Shown in pieces: positions 25,326 through 34,815 of a stretch of 64,000 bases of DNA; the first letter of the stretch is position 1, and each line of letters begins with the position of its first letter. The notes under the pieces are model-generated. The model saw only the letters and a list, made by a program, of their open reading frames with translations. It ran no database searches and was not told where the DNA came from. A program made the translations under genes and the position numbers. The stretch is from NCBI GenBank assembly GCA_031287565.1, contig JAITSS010000046.1:62001-126000 (forward strand), read 5' to 3'. This DNA is from Desulfobulbaceae bacterium. GTDB taxonomy: Bacteria > Desulfobacterota > Desulfobulbia > Desulfobulbales > Desulfocapsaceae.

Positions 25326-26531
25326 TCAGACGAGGGAGGCGATCTGGAAAATCGGCAGATACATGGCGATGACCACGCCGCCAATCATGCCGCCCAGCAC
25401 CACCATCATCAGCGGTTCAATGGCCGATGTGATGTTTTCTACCGCCTGGTCAACCTCTTCGTCGTAAAAATCGGCGATCTTATCAAGCATGGTGTCGAGG
25501 GCGCCCACCGATTCGCCGACGCTGATCATCTGCACGACCATGTTGGGGAACACGCCGCTCTCTTCCAGTGGTTCGGCGATGGGGCGGCCCTCGGCGATGG
25601 AGTCGCCGACACGAAATACGGCGCGCTCGATGACCTTATTGTTGGCGGTGCGGGCGACGACTTGTAGGGCTTCGAGAATCGGCACGCCGCTGTGCAGCAT
25701 GGTGCCCAGGGTGCGGGTGAATTTTGAGACCGCCACTTTGCGTAGCAGTTCGCCAACCAGCGGGCAAATCAAGAGGCCCCGATCGACCGCGAGCCGCCCC
25801 GTTTCGGTGCTGTAGAACTTTTTGAAGGCATAAACAAAGATGATCAGGGCGATAATGATATAGACAATATAGCCTTTAACGAAGTTGCTCAGGTTGATGA
25901 CGATCTGGGTGGGCAACGGCAACGCCTTGCCGAATGATGTGAACATCTCGGCGAAAACCGGGATGACGAAGATCAAGATGACGGCCAGGATGATGATAGA
26001 GAGCGACAAACAGATGGTCGGATAGGTCATCGCGCCTTTGATCTTCTTGCTGAGCGCCATGGCCTTTTCCATGAAGACGGCCAGTCGCGACAGGATGGTG
26101 TCGAGGATACCACCGGTTTCTCCGGCTTCAATCATGTTGGTGAAGAGGTTGTCGAAAACCTTCGGGTGCTTGCGCATGGCGTCGGCCAGGGTCGCGCCGG
26201 CCTCGACATCGGTGCGAATGCTGTTCAGTACTTTTCTGAAGGTGGCGTTGGCCTGCTGTTTTTCGAGAATTTCCAGGGCCTGCACCAGCGGCAGACCGGC
26301 GTCGATCATCGTCGAGAGCTGTCGCGTGAAGATAACGACATCCTTACCGGTGACTTTCGGTTGGAAAAAGGACACGCCCGCCAGCAGGTCTTTAGGCTTC
26401 TCTTTGATGGTCGGGTCGATGATGCGCAGTCGTTTGACCTGGGCCAGCGCCGCCGCCTTATCCGGGGCCTCGACCTCGCCTTTTCTTCGTTCGCCAAGGG
26501 AGTTTTTCCCCTTCCATACATAAACCGGCAT
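25326..26531 (-). CDS. pilC: Type IV pilus inner-membrane platform protein PilC (GspF family)
   Basis: PilC is the polytopic platform that couples the PilB/PilT motor ATPases to pilin assembly. It has 401 residues, two repeated T2SSF domains and three membrane helices. The first domain starts at FTRQLSTMIDAGLPLVQALEI, the second at FTRTLGTMLHSGVPILEALQV. The N-terminus MPVYVWKGKNSLGERRKGEVE is typical of PilC. The PilB and PilT genes are outside the window. The gene starts just after AGGTCCGTTT. Confidence 0.94.
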   Translation of the reverse strand: MPVYVWKGKNSLGERRKGEVEAPDKAAALAQVKRLRIIDPTIKEKPKDLLAGVSFFQPKVTGKDVVIFTRQLSTMIDAGLPLVQALEILEKQQANATFRKVLNSIRTDVEAGATLADAMRKHPKVFDNLFTNMIEAGETGGILDTILSRLAVFMEKAMALSKKIKGAMTYPTICLSLSIIILAVILIFVIPVFAEMFTSFGKALPLPTQIVINLSNFVKGYIVYIIIALIIFVYAFKKFYSTETGRLAVDRGLLICPLVGELLRKVAVSKFTRTLGTMLHSGVPILEALQVVARTANNKVIERAVFRVGDSIAEGRPIAEPLEESGVFPNMVVQMISVGESVGALDTMLDKIADFYDEEVDQAVENITSAIEPLMMVVLGGMIGGVVIAMYLPIFQIASLV

Positions 26532-26846
26532 AAACGGACCTCATGGGGAGAACTGCGCCGGGACAGGCCCCGGCGGGTAAAACAATTTTGCCATGAAAAA
26601 TCAATGGATTGTCATGTAGTCGGCATTGTATCGCAGTCCAAAAGCAGGAAGCAAGGCAAAAAAGCGCTCGCAGAACGAATCTGCTGGGGAGTGGCAGAAG
26701 AGGGGCTAGTCGCTCGGTTCGCATGTTCCGTCGCGCATGGACAGGGCCGGGCGAATCCGGTAGATTCGGCGGCTTGGGGCGGAGAGCGCCGCCGGGCTTT
26801 TTCTTTTTTTCAGCGTGTTCATGGCCCATTTCCCCAACTTTTCCGG
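26532..26846. other. 315-bp divergent intergenic region with a hairpin
   Basis: This region separates pilC and the DUF4390 gene. Apart from the hairpin annotated at 26767..26810, I found no gene and no certain promoter. ORFs that cross it, for example the first part of 26166..27422, are shadows of pilC. Confidence 0.5.
26767..26810 (+). terminator. Hairpin with T-rich tract upstream of the DUF4390-ntrYX operon
   Basis: CGGCGGC and GCCGCCG form a GC-rich stem with a loop of about 13 bases, followed by GGCTTTTTCTTTTTTT on the plus strand. It has the form of an intrinsic terminator but lies only 37 bases upstream of the operon start, with no gene before it on this strand. It may be a leader attenuator or may end a small RNA. 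Confidence 0.5.
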
Positions 26847-27422
26847 ATGACCTCCTTGAAACGACTGATTGCCGTTTTTTTCCTGGTCCTTTTCGCCCCG
26901 GCTTTGGCGGCGGCGCGGGCCGATGCGCCGATATTTGACGAACTTGCGGTCAACAATTCCGAGACCGAGCTATTTATATACGCCTCGTTGCGCTACACCT
27001 TCAGCGAAGAAATGGTCGGTGGTCTGCAAAGCGGCATTCCGCTGCGATTTCGCTTTCATGTCGAACTGAATGAGCGAGATTCGGGCTGGGTGGTTGGCGC
27101 CTGGGAATTTACTCATCGTTTGCGCTACGACACCTTGCAGGACAAATACCGTTTTGAAGACAGCGGCGCGCGGAATTTTCGCGAGTTTTCCGATCTCGCC
27201 CAGGCCGAGAAGGCGATGATGGCCTTAAACGGCGCGCCGCTTGTGCCGCTGAGCGCCTTAAAACCGAATATCGTCTACACCCTGCGTCTGCGCGCCGATC
27301 TCTACCAGCGCGAATTCCCCGGCGGCCTGCCTGGCGGACAGACAGGCGCGGTGGCGCGGATGGTGATGAAATTGTGGGATGTGAAAACCGACTGGCAAGA
27401 CTTTTCCTTTACCCTGCGTTGA
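26847..27422 (+). CDS. DUF4390 family secreted protein
   Basis: The protein of 191 residues has a signal peptide (LIAVFFLVLFAPALAAARA) and a DUF4390 domain with LAVNNSETELFIYASLRYTFSEEM and WDVKTDWQDFSF near the end. It is a periplasmic beta-rich protein of unknown function. Family members are often encoded next to NtrY-like kinases, as here. The start at 26847 gives the signal peptide; the ORF track start far upstream reads through pilC antisense sequence. It ends 5 bases before ntrY. Confidence 0.75.
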   Translation: MTSLKRLIAVFFLVLFAPALAAARADAPIFDELAVNNSETELFIYASLRYTFSEEMVGGLQSGIPLRFRFHVELNERDSGWVVGAWEFTHRLRYDTLQDKYRFEDSGARNFREFSDLAQAEKAMMALNGAPLVPLSALKPNIVYTLRLRADLYQREFPGGLPGGQTGAVARMVMKLWDVKTDWQDFSFTLR

Positions 27423-27427
27423 CCACC

Positions 27428-29668
27428 ATGCCGCATCCCGAAAATCCGCCGACTGACGGCGACCCTGAGCGGGAAACCGCCCACATCCGGCAAAGAAAAA
27501 GAAAGGCGCTGGCCTTGGCGTTTTCCGCCTGCTTGCTCCTGGCGCCTTTTCTTATCTGGGCGCAGGTCTGGGTTTACGACCATGATTCCGACCTGCCGGT
27601 GGGCAACGATATTGTCGTGTTCGCCCTGATTTCCCTCAATCAGGCGCTGATTCTCGCGATGCTCTATGTGGTGCTGCGGTATCTGGGCGAAATGTTCTTC
27701 GCCAGGAATACCGCTCGCTCCGGCCTGCGTTTGCAAACCCGCCTGGTCGCCTCCTTTCTCACTTTGAGTTTTCTGCCGGTTCTGGCTTTGTTTTTCGTGT
27801 CCTGGCAGTTCATTGCCACGAGTATCGACTACTGGTTCAGCGCGACCATCGACCAATCTCTGCGCCAGTCGCTGTCATTGGCCCAATCGATTCTCGACGA
27901 TGGGAAAACCAAGGCGCGCCTGATGAATGAGCGCCTGCTTGGCGAAATACGCGGCCATGGCCAGGCCGCCGCCGGAGAAATCCTCAAACGCGCCTTGTCC
28001 TTGCGGGCGCTCGACGCGCCGGTGGCCGTCAGGCTGATTGCCGCCGCCGACAGCGAAATCGCCGTCACCATCAATGGCCTGAACCAGGAAGATTTGCCGG
28101 AGATTCCCTTCGAGGTGCGGCAGCGGGCCAAACGCGGCCAGGAAAACGACCTGGTTCAGGATACGCCCCTGGGCAAATTCGTGTCGAATCTGGCCGTGGC
28201 CGACCAGGGCTTGCTGGTTACGTCGTTTCTCATCAAAGGCGAGCGCCTGCGCTGGACCCAGGGCATCATCCAGGGGATAGAACGCTATCGCCAGCTCAAA
28301 CATTTCAAAGAGCCGCTGAAACTGTGGCTGATCTGCGTGCTGCTGCTGATCACGCTTTTAATTTTGTTTGCCGCCATCTGGACCGGCATTTACATCGCTC
28401 GTGGCATCACGCGACCAGTCGGGCGTTTGGCCTCGGCCATTCAGCGGGTCGCGGCGGGCGACCTTGATGTGGTCATTGAAAAGGACAGCGACGATGAAAT
28501 CGGCGCGTTGGTGGTCGCGTTTAACCAGATGACTGGCGATTTGAAGGCTGGCGACCGCAAACTGGCCGAGGCCCGCGCCGCTCTGGAGGAAAGCTCGAAG
28601 GAATCGGAGCGGCGCAGGCGGTATATCGAAATCATCCTGCAAAGCGTTTCCACCGGCGTCATTTCGATGGATAACGACCAGCGCATTTCCACGGTCAACC
28701 GCTCGGCGGAAAAACTTCTGAAAATCAACGGGCTTTTGCTCATCAACCGCAATTTCAAAGAGATACTGAATGAAATGCAGTCACGGGTCATTCAGGAGTT
28801 CATCGACGAACTGAATCATTCGCGGAAAGGTTCGATTGAAAAACCCCTGAAGCTGACCATCAGAGGCAAGCGGCATTCGCTCTTGGTTAACTTCATCCGT
28901 TTGCTGGATGAAACCGGCGCGCCGCTGGGCTATGTGCTGGTCTTTGACGATTTGTCAAAACTTGAGCAGATGCAGCGCATTGCCGCCTGGCGCGATGTCG
29001 CCCAGCGTATCGCCCACGAAATCAAAAATCCCTTAACGCCGATCCAACTGTCGGCGCAGCGCCTGCGCAAGCGCTACCTCGACCGACTCGACGACGAAAG
29101 CGGCGTCTTCGACCAATGCACTTCGACGATTATTCGCCAGGTTGAGGAGATGAAAGAACTGGTCGCCGAATTTTCCCGTTTCGCCCGGATGCCGAAGATG
29201 CGCAAAACCATGGGCGACCTGAAGATGCTGGTCGCCGACACGCTGTTTATGTACCGCGAGGCGCACAAACTGATTCGCTTCACCAGCCGGGCCGACGAGG
29301 AAATTCCCGTCTTTTCCTTCGATGGCGAGCAGATTCGCCGCTGTCTGATTAACCTGCTGGATAACGCCGTTGCGGTTTTGCCTTCCGGCGGTACAATTTC
29401 CGTCGCCCTGAGCTGGGAGAAGGAACACGACGCCGTATCGCTCGCGGTGGCCGACGACGGTCCCGGCGTTTCCAGGGAAGACAAGCAAAGGCTTTTTGAA
29501 CCGCATTTTTCCACGAAAAAATCCGGCACCGGCTTGGGCCTGGCCATTGTTTCGACGATCATGGCTGACCACGGCGGCGGCGCGCGGGTGGAAGACAACC
29601 ACCCGCGAGGGACGGTGTTGATCCTGGATTTGCCACTGCATCCCAGCGATGACGCGCCGGGCGAATAG
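27428..29668 (+). CDS. ntrY: NtrY-like membrane sensor histidine kinase
   Basis: This sensor kinase of 746 residues is in the inner membrane. It has N-terminal helices (LAFSACLLLAPFLIW and onwards), an extracytoplasmic loop, a HAMP domain (ARGITRPVGRLASAIQRVAAG), a PAS domain (IILQSVSTGVISMDNDQR) and the kinase core. The phosphoacceptor is in RIAHEIKNPLTPI, the N box is CLINLLDNAVA, and the G boxes are DDGPGVS and GTGLGLAI. NtrY-type kinases answer to nitrogen or redox state. It is coupled to ntrX and preceded by DUF4390. The start at 27428 (MPHPENPP) is preferred to the ORF track start, which lies within the previous gene. Confidence 0.92.
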   Translation: MPHPENPPTDGDPERETAHIRQRKRKALALAFSACLLLAPFLIWAQVWVYDHDSDLPVGNDIVVFALISLNQALILAMLYVVLRYLGEMFFARNTARSGLRLQTRLVASFLTLSFLPVLALFFVSWQFIATSIDYWFSATIDQSLRQSLSLAQSILDDGKTKARLMNERLLGEIRGHGQAAAGEILKRALSLRALDAPVAVRLIAAADSEIAVTINGLNQEDLPEIPFEVRQRAKRGQENDLVQDTPLGKFVSNLAVADQGLLVTSFLIKGERLRWTQGIIQGIERYRQLKHFKEPLKLWLICVLLLITLLILFAAIWTGIYIARGITRPVGRLASAIQRVAAGDLDVVIEKDSDDEIGALVVAFNQMTGDLKAGDRKLAEARAALEESSKESERRRRYIEIILQSVSTGVISMDNDQRISTVNRSAEKLLKINGLLLINRNFKEILNEMQSRVIQEFIDELNHSRKGSIEKPLKLTIRGKRHSLLVNFIRLLDETGAPLGYVLVFDDLSKLEQMQRIAAWRDVAQRIAHEIKNPLTPIQLSAQRLRKRYLDRLDDESGVFDQCTSTIIRQVEEMKELVAEFSRFARMPKMRKTMGDLKMLVADTLFMYREAHKLIRFTSRADEEIPVFSFDGEQIRRCLINLLDNAVAVLPSGGTISVALSWEKEHDAVSLAVADDGPGVSREDKQRLFEPHFSTKKSGTGLGLAIVSTIMADHGGGARVEDNHPRGTVLILDLPLHPSDDAPGE

Positions 29669-29677
29669 GGGCGGATA

Positions 29678-31063
29678 ATGGAGAAACATATTCTGATCAT
29701 CGACGACGAAGCCAGCATCCGCGATACCCTGGCCGGGGTGCTCGAAGACGAGGGCCTCATCGCCGTCACCGCCGCGTCCGCCGAAGAAGGCTTGGCGCTT
29801 CTGGCCGAACGCAAGATCGACTTGGCCCTGCTCGACATTTGGCTGGGCGACGGCATGGACGGTCTGACCGCCCTGGATGAAATCCGCGCTCGTTGGCCTT
29901 TGCCGGTGATCATGATTTCCGGGCATGGCACCATCGAAACCGCGGTGCAGGCGACGCGCAAAGGGGCCTTCGATTTCATCGAAAAGCCGCTTTCCTACGA
30001 CAAGCTGATTCTCTCGATCACCAACGGCCTGCGCTTTTCCCAGCTCGAACAAGAAAATCGCCTGCTGCGCGAAACCGCGCCGCCGCCGGTCGAGTTGGCC
30101 GGAACCAGCGAGGCGATCGCGCGGGTGCGGGAAGAAATCGCCAGGGTCGCGCCGACCAATTCCTGGGTCTTGATTCTTGGCGAACACGGCACCGGCAAAG
30201 AATTGGTGGCCCGTAACATCCATCGTCTGTCGCAGACCAGCCATTTGCCGTTGGTTGATGTCAACTGCGCGGCCATCCCCGATGATTTGATCGAATCCGA
30301 GCTGTTCGGCCACGAAAAAGGCTCGTTCACCGGCGCGGTATCCAGCCGCCAGGGACGCTTCGACCAGGCCGATGGCGGCATTCTCTTCCTTGACGAAATC
30401 GGCGACATGAGCCTGAAGGCGCAGGCCAAGATATTGCGTGTCTTGCAGGAGCAGAAATTTGAGCGGGTCGGCGGCGCCAAGACGATCAAAGTCAGCGTGC
30501 GCATTCTCGCCGCGACCAATAAAAACCTGGAAGAGGAAATTGAAGGCGGTCGCTTCCGCGCTGACCTCTTGCATCGCTTAAGCGTCGTGCCGATTCGCGT
30601 GCCGCCCTTGCGCGAACGGCGACAGGACATCGCCGCGCTGGTCATCTCGCTGTCGGCCAGCCTTTTTCGGCGCGGCGTCAAAGCGCCGACTTTCAGCGAC
30701 GACGCCCTGCGGTTGATGGCTGAGCACGATTGGCCGGGCAATGTGCGCGAGCTACGCAATTTCATTGAGCGCATGGCTATCATGTGCCCGGTGGGACTGG
30801 TCGATGCGGCGGAGGCGCGGCGTTTTCTCGGCCCGGCCGCCGCTCGGCCGCTCGGCGAAACCGCGTCCGAATTGGAATTGTATGCGCTTGGTTACAAAGA
30901 GGCGAAGACGGTCTTCGAGCGCCAATATCTGCGGCGAAAATTGACGGAACACGACGGTAACATCACGTCCGTCGCTAAAGTCATCGGCCTTGACCGCAGC
31001 CATCTCTCGAAAAAATTGAAGGAGTTGGGCCTTTCGGGCCAGGATGAAGGCGGCGAAGAATAG
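29678..31063 (+). CDS. ntrX: NtrX-like sigma54-dependent response regulator
   Basis: The protein of 461 residues is the partner of the NtrY-like kinase. It has a receiver domain with phosphoacceptor Asp53 ([10 protein letters not shown]), a AAA+ domain and a Fis-type HTH. The Walker A motif is GEHGTGKE (168-175), the sigma54 contact loop is GSFTGA (215-220) instead of GAFTGA, and Walker B is ILFLDE. The C-terminal HTH is in [21 protein letters not shown]. Ser in place of Ala in the loop is known in other NtrC-family activators, so the protein may still activate sigma54. The targets are not visible here. Confidence 0.92.
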   Translation: MEKHILIIDDEASIRDTLAGVLEDEGLIAVTAASAEEGLALLAERKIDLALLDIWLGDGMDGLTALDEIRARWPLPVIMISGHGTIETAVQATRKGAFDFIEKPLSYDKLILSITNGLRFSQLEQENRLLRETAPPPVELAGTSEAIARVREEIARVAPTNSWVLILGEHGTGKELVARNIHRLSQTSHLPLVDVNCAAIPDDLIESELFGHEKGSFTGAVSSRQGRFDQADGGILFLDEIGDMSLKAQAKILRVLQEQKFERVGGAKTIKVSVRILAATNKNLEEEIEGGRFRADLLHRLSVVPIRVPPLRERRQDIAALVISLSASLFRRGVKAPTFSDDALRLMAEHDWPGNVRELRNFIERMAIMCPVGLVDAAEARRFLGPAAARPLGETASELELYALGYKEAKTVFERQYLRRKLTEHDGNITSVAKVIGLDRSHLSKKLKELGLSGQDEGGEE

Positions 31064-31125
31064 CGACACGCCGTTCTTTTTCACTGGCCCGTTCAGAATC
31101 ATCTTCACCATTGCAAGGAGTTCCC

Positions 31126-32100
31126 ATGGTTTTCCCCGAATACCGTCCCCGCCGCCTGCGGCGAAATGAAGCCTTCCGCTCTTTAATCCGTGAAACCCGG
31201 CTTGACGCCAGCCAACTGATCTATCCCCTTTTTGTTATGCCTGGCAAAAACAAGCGCGATGAAATCGCTTCGATGCCGGGCGTTTTTCGGCTTTCGGTCG
31301 ATCAACTGGCCAAAGAGGCCAAAGATTGCCTGGCTTTAGGCGTCAACCATCTGTTGCTCTTTGGTCTGCCGGAAAAAAAGGACGCCATGGGCACGGGCGC
31401 GCACGCCAGAGACGGCATCGTGCAGCGGGCGATCAAAGAGCTGAAGAACGCCGCGCCGGAGATGATGCTGACCACCGATGTCTGCCTGTGCGAATACACC
31501 GACCACGGCCATTGCGGCTGCATCATCGGAAATCAGGTCGATAACGACGCCACTTTGGAAATTCTGGCCAAAACCGCCTTGTCGCACGCCGAAGCCGGGG
31601 CCGATATGGTCGCGCCTTCCGACATGATGGATGGCCGGGTCGGCGAAATCCGCGCCGCTTTGGACGAAAACAATTTTGACCAGGTGCCGATCATGGCCTA
31701 TTCGGTGAAATACGCTTCGGCCTTTTACGGGCCGTTTCGCGAGGCCGCCGACTGCGCGCCGAAATCCGGCGACCGCAAAGCCTATCAGATGGACCCGGCT
31801 AATGCCCGCGAGGCCCTGCGCGAGGCGACGTTGGATGTCGATGAGGGCGCCGATATTCTCATGGTCAAGCCAGCCATGGCCTATCTCGACATTATCAAAT
31901 CGTTGCGGGATGAATTTGATCTGCCGATTGCCGCCTATCACGTGAGCGGCGAATACGCGATGATCAAGGCGGCGGCGGCCAACGGCTGGATCGACGAGGA
32001 GCGAGTGATGGCCGAAAGTTTACTCGCGATAAAACGGGCCGGCGCTGACATCATCATCACCTACTACGCCAAAGACATGGCGCGGCGGCTCAAGGGCTGA
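31126..32100 (+). CDS. hemB: Porphobilinogen synthase (delta-aminolevulinic acid dehydratase)
   Basis: HemB joins two 5-aminolevulinate molecules to porphobilinogen, the second step of tetrapyrrole synthesis, needed for haem, sirohaem and cobalamin. It has 324 residues. The metal site cysteines are in [14 protein letters not shown] (C120, C122 and C130), indicating the zinc type. The catalytic lysines are in [13 protein letters not shown] and [23 protein letters not shown] precedes the ATG at 31126, so the TTG start of the ORF track is rejected. It follows ntrX by 62 bases and is in the same direction. Confidence 0.96.
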   Translation: MVFPEYRPRRLRRNEAFRSLIRETRLDASQLIYPLFVMPGKNKRDEIASMPGVFRLSVDQLAKEAKDCLALGVNHLLLFGLPEKKDAMGTGAHARDGIVQRAIKELKNAAPEMMLTTDVCLCEYTDHGHCGCIIGNQVDNDATLEILAKTALSHAEAGADMVAPSDMMDGRVGEIRAALDENNFDQVPIMAYSVKYASAFYGPFREAADCAPKSGDRKAYQMDPANAREALREATLDVDEGADILMVKPAMAYLDIIKSLRDEFDLPIAAYHVSGEYAMIKAAAANGWIDEERVMAESLLAIKRAGADIIITYYAKDMARRLKG

Positions 32101-32113
32101 AGGAGGCGGCGCT

Positions 32114-32824
32114 ATGGACGGAACGCTTCCCGGCGCAAAGCGGCCCAGCCCCGGTTTATCGCTGGGGAAAATGCTGGCGATTGTCGCCATGGCCATGCTC
32201 CTCACCATGGCCGCCACCCTGTGGCTGATTAAACTGTGGCTCTTTCCCGCGCCGATTGCGCCGGTGGCGCTTTCCCCGGTGGAAGAACAGCATCTGCAAA
32301 CCAAGCTGGACCGCCTGGCCGCCTGGCAACTGGATGAGCGTGGCGGCGAAATCGCCTCGACGAGCCGTGATAAAGCAAAAGCAAAAGCAATTGCCGCGCC
32401 GACGCCCTATAGCGAAGACGCGGCGGCGCGGCGGCTTGTTTTTTCGGAAAGGGAACTGAACGCCATCATCGGGAACAATCCCAGGCTGTCCGGCAAAGCG
32501 GCGGTTGATCTGTCCCAGGATTTGGTGAGTGTGACGCTTCTGATTCCCACCAAGGCCGACGCGCCGATCATCGGCGGTCAGGCCATGCGGGTTAAGGTCG
32601 GATTGACTTTGGCCAGCCGCGATGGTCGTCCGGTGGTGGCCTTGCGCGGCGTTTCGATGTTGGGCGTGCCGATGCCGAATGCCTGGCTCGGCACGCTGAA
32701 AAAGAAAAACATCGACCTGGTGAAGGAATACGGCGCTGACGGTGGATTCTGGCGCGCTTTTGCCGACGGCGTTGAACGCATCAATATAGAAGACGGTCAG
32801 GCAGAAATCATTCTCAAGCCGTAA
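32114..32824 (+). CDS. Conserved hypothetical membrane-anchored protein
   Basis: The protein of 236 residues has one N-terminal membrane helix (MLAIVAMAMLLTMAATLWLI) and a soluble domain likely facing the periplasm. The pattern FSERELNAIIGNNPRLSGK followed by VDLSQDLVSVTLLIP and VALRGVSMLGVPMPNAWLG resembles a family of lipid-binding-like or YpmS-type anchored proteins, but I cannot name its function. AAGGAGGCGGCGCT precedes the ATG. It lies 13 bases after hemB and is convergent with motA. Confidence 0.6.
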   Translation: MDGTLPGAKRPSPGLSLGKMLAIVAMAMLLTMAATLWLIKLWLFPAPIAPVALSPVEEQHLQTKLDRLAAWQLDERGGEIASTSRDKAKAKAIAAPTPYSEDAAARRLVFSERELNAIIGNNPRLSGKAAVDLSQDLVSVTLLIPTKADAPIIGGQAMRVKVGLTLASRDGRPVVALRGVSMLGVPMPNAWLGTLKKKNIDLVKEYGADGGFWRAFADGVERINIEDGQAEIILKP

Positions 32825-33745
32825 TCACAAATCGCGCAGGGTGATCGCCGCCGCTTCTTCGTTTGCCGCATTCGCCTCGTCCGCTTCGGCGTCTGCTTGG
32901 CGGCCAGCCAGGTCGCTCGCGTCCTGGGCCGGTTCCGCGCCGCGTCGCCCGGCGAAGAATTTCTCGCGGATTTCCTGATAGGATACCATCTCTTCATCCC
33001 GCGCCGACGGCGTGAGAAACGATTCAAGCCGGGTTTTCAGAATCACCGGGTTCATCTCCGATTCGATGGCGATCACCCCTTCCATGATGATTTTCTGCAT
33101 CAGCAATTCCTGGTTGGTGCGTTCGCGTAGGCGGGCGGCGAATGGCAGAAAGAAAAAGTTGGCGATGACCAGGCCGTAGAGGGTCGAGGTCAGCGCCACG
33201 GGAATCGAGCGCAGGATGACTTCGGTTTCACCGATGCCGCCGACCATGGCCACCAGACCAATCACCGAACCAATCAAACCAAAAGCCGGGGCGAATCCGG
33301 CGACGGCGCGAAAAATCCGTTCAAGCTCTTCGCGGCGCAGGCGGAAAAAGTACATTTCGGCGTTGAGAATGTCGCGCATCTGGTCGGCCTTGAAGCCGTC
33401 AACCAGGCAGCTCAAGGCGCGGCGCAGAAACAGCACCGTGGTTTCTTGCTCCTGCCGTTGCAGGGCCAGAATGCCGTCCATGCGCGAGCGAATCGACAGG
33501 TCAATGAGCAGGTTGATGATTTCCGTCTCGCGCATGGCGCGGCGGCGGTACGACGACAGCAATACCCGCGCCGCGATCAGCAATTGTCCCCAGCCAAAAC
33601 TTAAAAAGGTGGCGGCGGCGGTACCGCCGACCACGACTGCGAACCCGGATAGGTTGAGGTAGAGACCGAGATTGTCATTTATGATAAAACCGGTCAGGAA
33701 AATAGCTGTAGCCAGTACGACGCCCAGAAAATTTTGTTTTTGCAT
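32825..33745 (-). CDS. motA: Flagellar stator protein MotA (PomA-like)
   Basis: This inner-membrane protein of 306 residues forms the stator ring with MotB and uses ion flow to turn the flagellum. It has the four-helix MotA layout: two N-terminal helices, a large cytoplasmic loop (YRRRAMRETEIINLLIDLS) with the rotor-contacting charges, and two helices starting FAPAFGLIGSVIGLVAMV and LTSTLYGLVIANFFFLPFA. The C-terminal 50 residues are Ala/Glu-rich and unlike the family. The coupling ion cannot be decided from these segments. It is 45 bases from the end of motB on the same strand. No other flagellar gene is in the window. Confidence 0.9.
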   Translation of the reverse strand: MQKQNFLGVVLATAIFLTGFIINDNLGLYLNLSGFAVVVGGTAAATFLSFGWGQLLIAARVLLSSYRRRAMRETEIINLLIDLSIRSRMDGILALQRQEQETTVLFLRRALSCLVDGFKADQMRDILNAEMYFFRLRREELERIFRAVAGFAPAFGLIGSVIGLVAMVGGIGETEVILRSIPVALTSTLYGLVIANFFFLPFAARLRERTNQELLMQKIIMEGVIAIESEMNPVILKTRLESFLTPSARDEEMVSYQEIREKFFAGRRGAEPAQDASDLAGRQADAEADEANAANEEAAAITLRDL

Positions 33746-33790
33746 GGAGTACCCTTCTCCCGTCGCGACGGGCGGCTTTTTTACTTCGGT

Positions 33791-34660
33791 TTACGGCCCG
33801 ACGATGACTTCCAAACGGCGGTTCGCGGCCTGCGACCCGGCGTCTTTGTCACGACTGAGCGGCTGCGAATCGGCGCGACCGCCCGCCGTGATCCGGCCCG
33901 CCGCCACTCCTTGTTCTTCACTTAAAAAGCGGGCGAATGCCCCGGCCCGCGCCGCTGACAATTCCCAATTATCGGCAAACGGCCCGGCAATGAGCGGGCG
34001 GCTGTCGGTGTGGACGAAAACAGTCACCGGCGCGGGAAAGGCGCGCAGGCCGTCGAGCAATCGCCGCAACAAGTCCGGTTTGTCCGGGGTCAGAGCCGCC
34101 TGACCGGGTTGAAAGAGCCAATCAGCGGCCAGGCGCAGGCGAATCGCGCCGGTTTCCAGCCGGTCGATGGCGGCGCGATTATACAGTCGCTCGCGAAAAA
34201 CCAGGTCGTGAATCAGACGATACCACAGGACTTCCGGCGGGCTGTCGGGCGCGGCCTTATCGGCGACGGCGGCGGGCGGCGGCGGCGCTGGAGCGATTGT
34301 TTTCGCCTGGCCGTCGTCGCGCTCGATTTCTCGCACCTGGCCTGCCGTCACCAGCGGCGCGCCGTCGGTGATTTTTGGAAATGCGGCTGTCGCCTGGCTT
34401 TCGGCCAGGCTGGTGTCACCGGCGATGATCTCGCCGCGCTCCGGCCCAAGAAACTGCCGTTTTTCACCCTGATGGACATACAAAACCAGGAACAGCACGA
34501 ACATGGTCATCATCAGATCGGCCCAACCGACCGACCAGTGCGCGGTGGCTGGCATGGCGCTGGAGGCCAGGCTGTTTTCCACTGGGAACACGCTTTCGGC
34601 CATGCCGCGCCGGTCAACATAGGGATAACCGCTCTTCACGGCGGCGTTTTGTTCAGACAT
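33791..34660 (-). CDS. motB: Flagellar stator protein MotB / OmpA domain
   Basis: The protein of 289 residues has one membrane helix with the ion-binding Asp48 (WADLMMTMFVLFLVLYV), a linker rich in Pro and Ala, and a C-terminal OmpA-like peptidoglycan-binding domain. The latter has TVFVHTDSRPLIAGPFADNW, ELSAARAGAFARFL and ADSQPLS. It anchors MotA to the cell wall. I chose the ATG at 34660 (MSEQNAAVK); the upstream frame lacks family similarity. No clear ribosome binding site is seen. Confidence 0.88.
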   Translation of the reverse strand: MSEQNAAVKSGYPYVDRRGMAESVFPVENSLASSAMPATAHWSVGWADLMMTMFVLFLVLYVHQGEKRQFLGPERGEIIAGDTSLAESQATAAFPKITDGAPLVTAGQVREIERDDGQAKTIAPAPPPPAAVADKAAPDSPPEVLWYRLIHDLVFRERLYNRAAIDRLETGAIRLRLAADWLFQPGQAALTPDKPDLLRRLLDGLRAFPAPVTVFVHTDSRPLIAGPFADNWELSAARAGAFARFLSEEQGVAAGRITAGGRADSQPLSRDKDAGSQAANRRLEVIVGP

Positions 34661-34748
34661 AAGGGCAAAATCCGGGGCTGAGTTTTTTTCTTTTCCAGCA
34701 TATCGGCGCGGGCCGGGAAATGGAAAGGGCTTTCGCGGAAATATCGGC

Positions 34749-34784
34749 AAAAAAAAGCCCCTGCCGCGCGAGGCGACAGGGGGG
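34749..34784 (-). terminator. Intrinsic terminator of the PEP-CTERM gene
   Basis: On the minus strand CCCCCTGTCGCC pairs with GGCAGGGG after a short loop, followed by eight T residues. It is 32 bases after the PEP-CTERM gene. Confidence 0.85.
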
Positions 34785-34815
34785 TGAGAGAGGGGGAAGT
34801 TGTTGGGGGGATTCG

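Noticed and set aside
26532-26846. 4.5S or 6S RNA gene between pilC and DUF4390
   Set aside because: The stretch has some pairing, but the conserved SRP RNA tip and the 6S central bubble could not be recognised.
29033-30574. Minus-strand ORF of 513 residues opposite ntrY/ntrX
   Set aside because: It is a shadow of two genes with complete kinase and AAA+ motifs on the plus strand.
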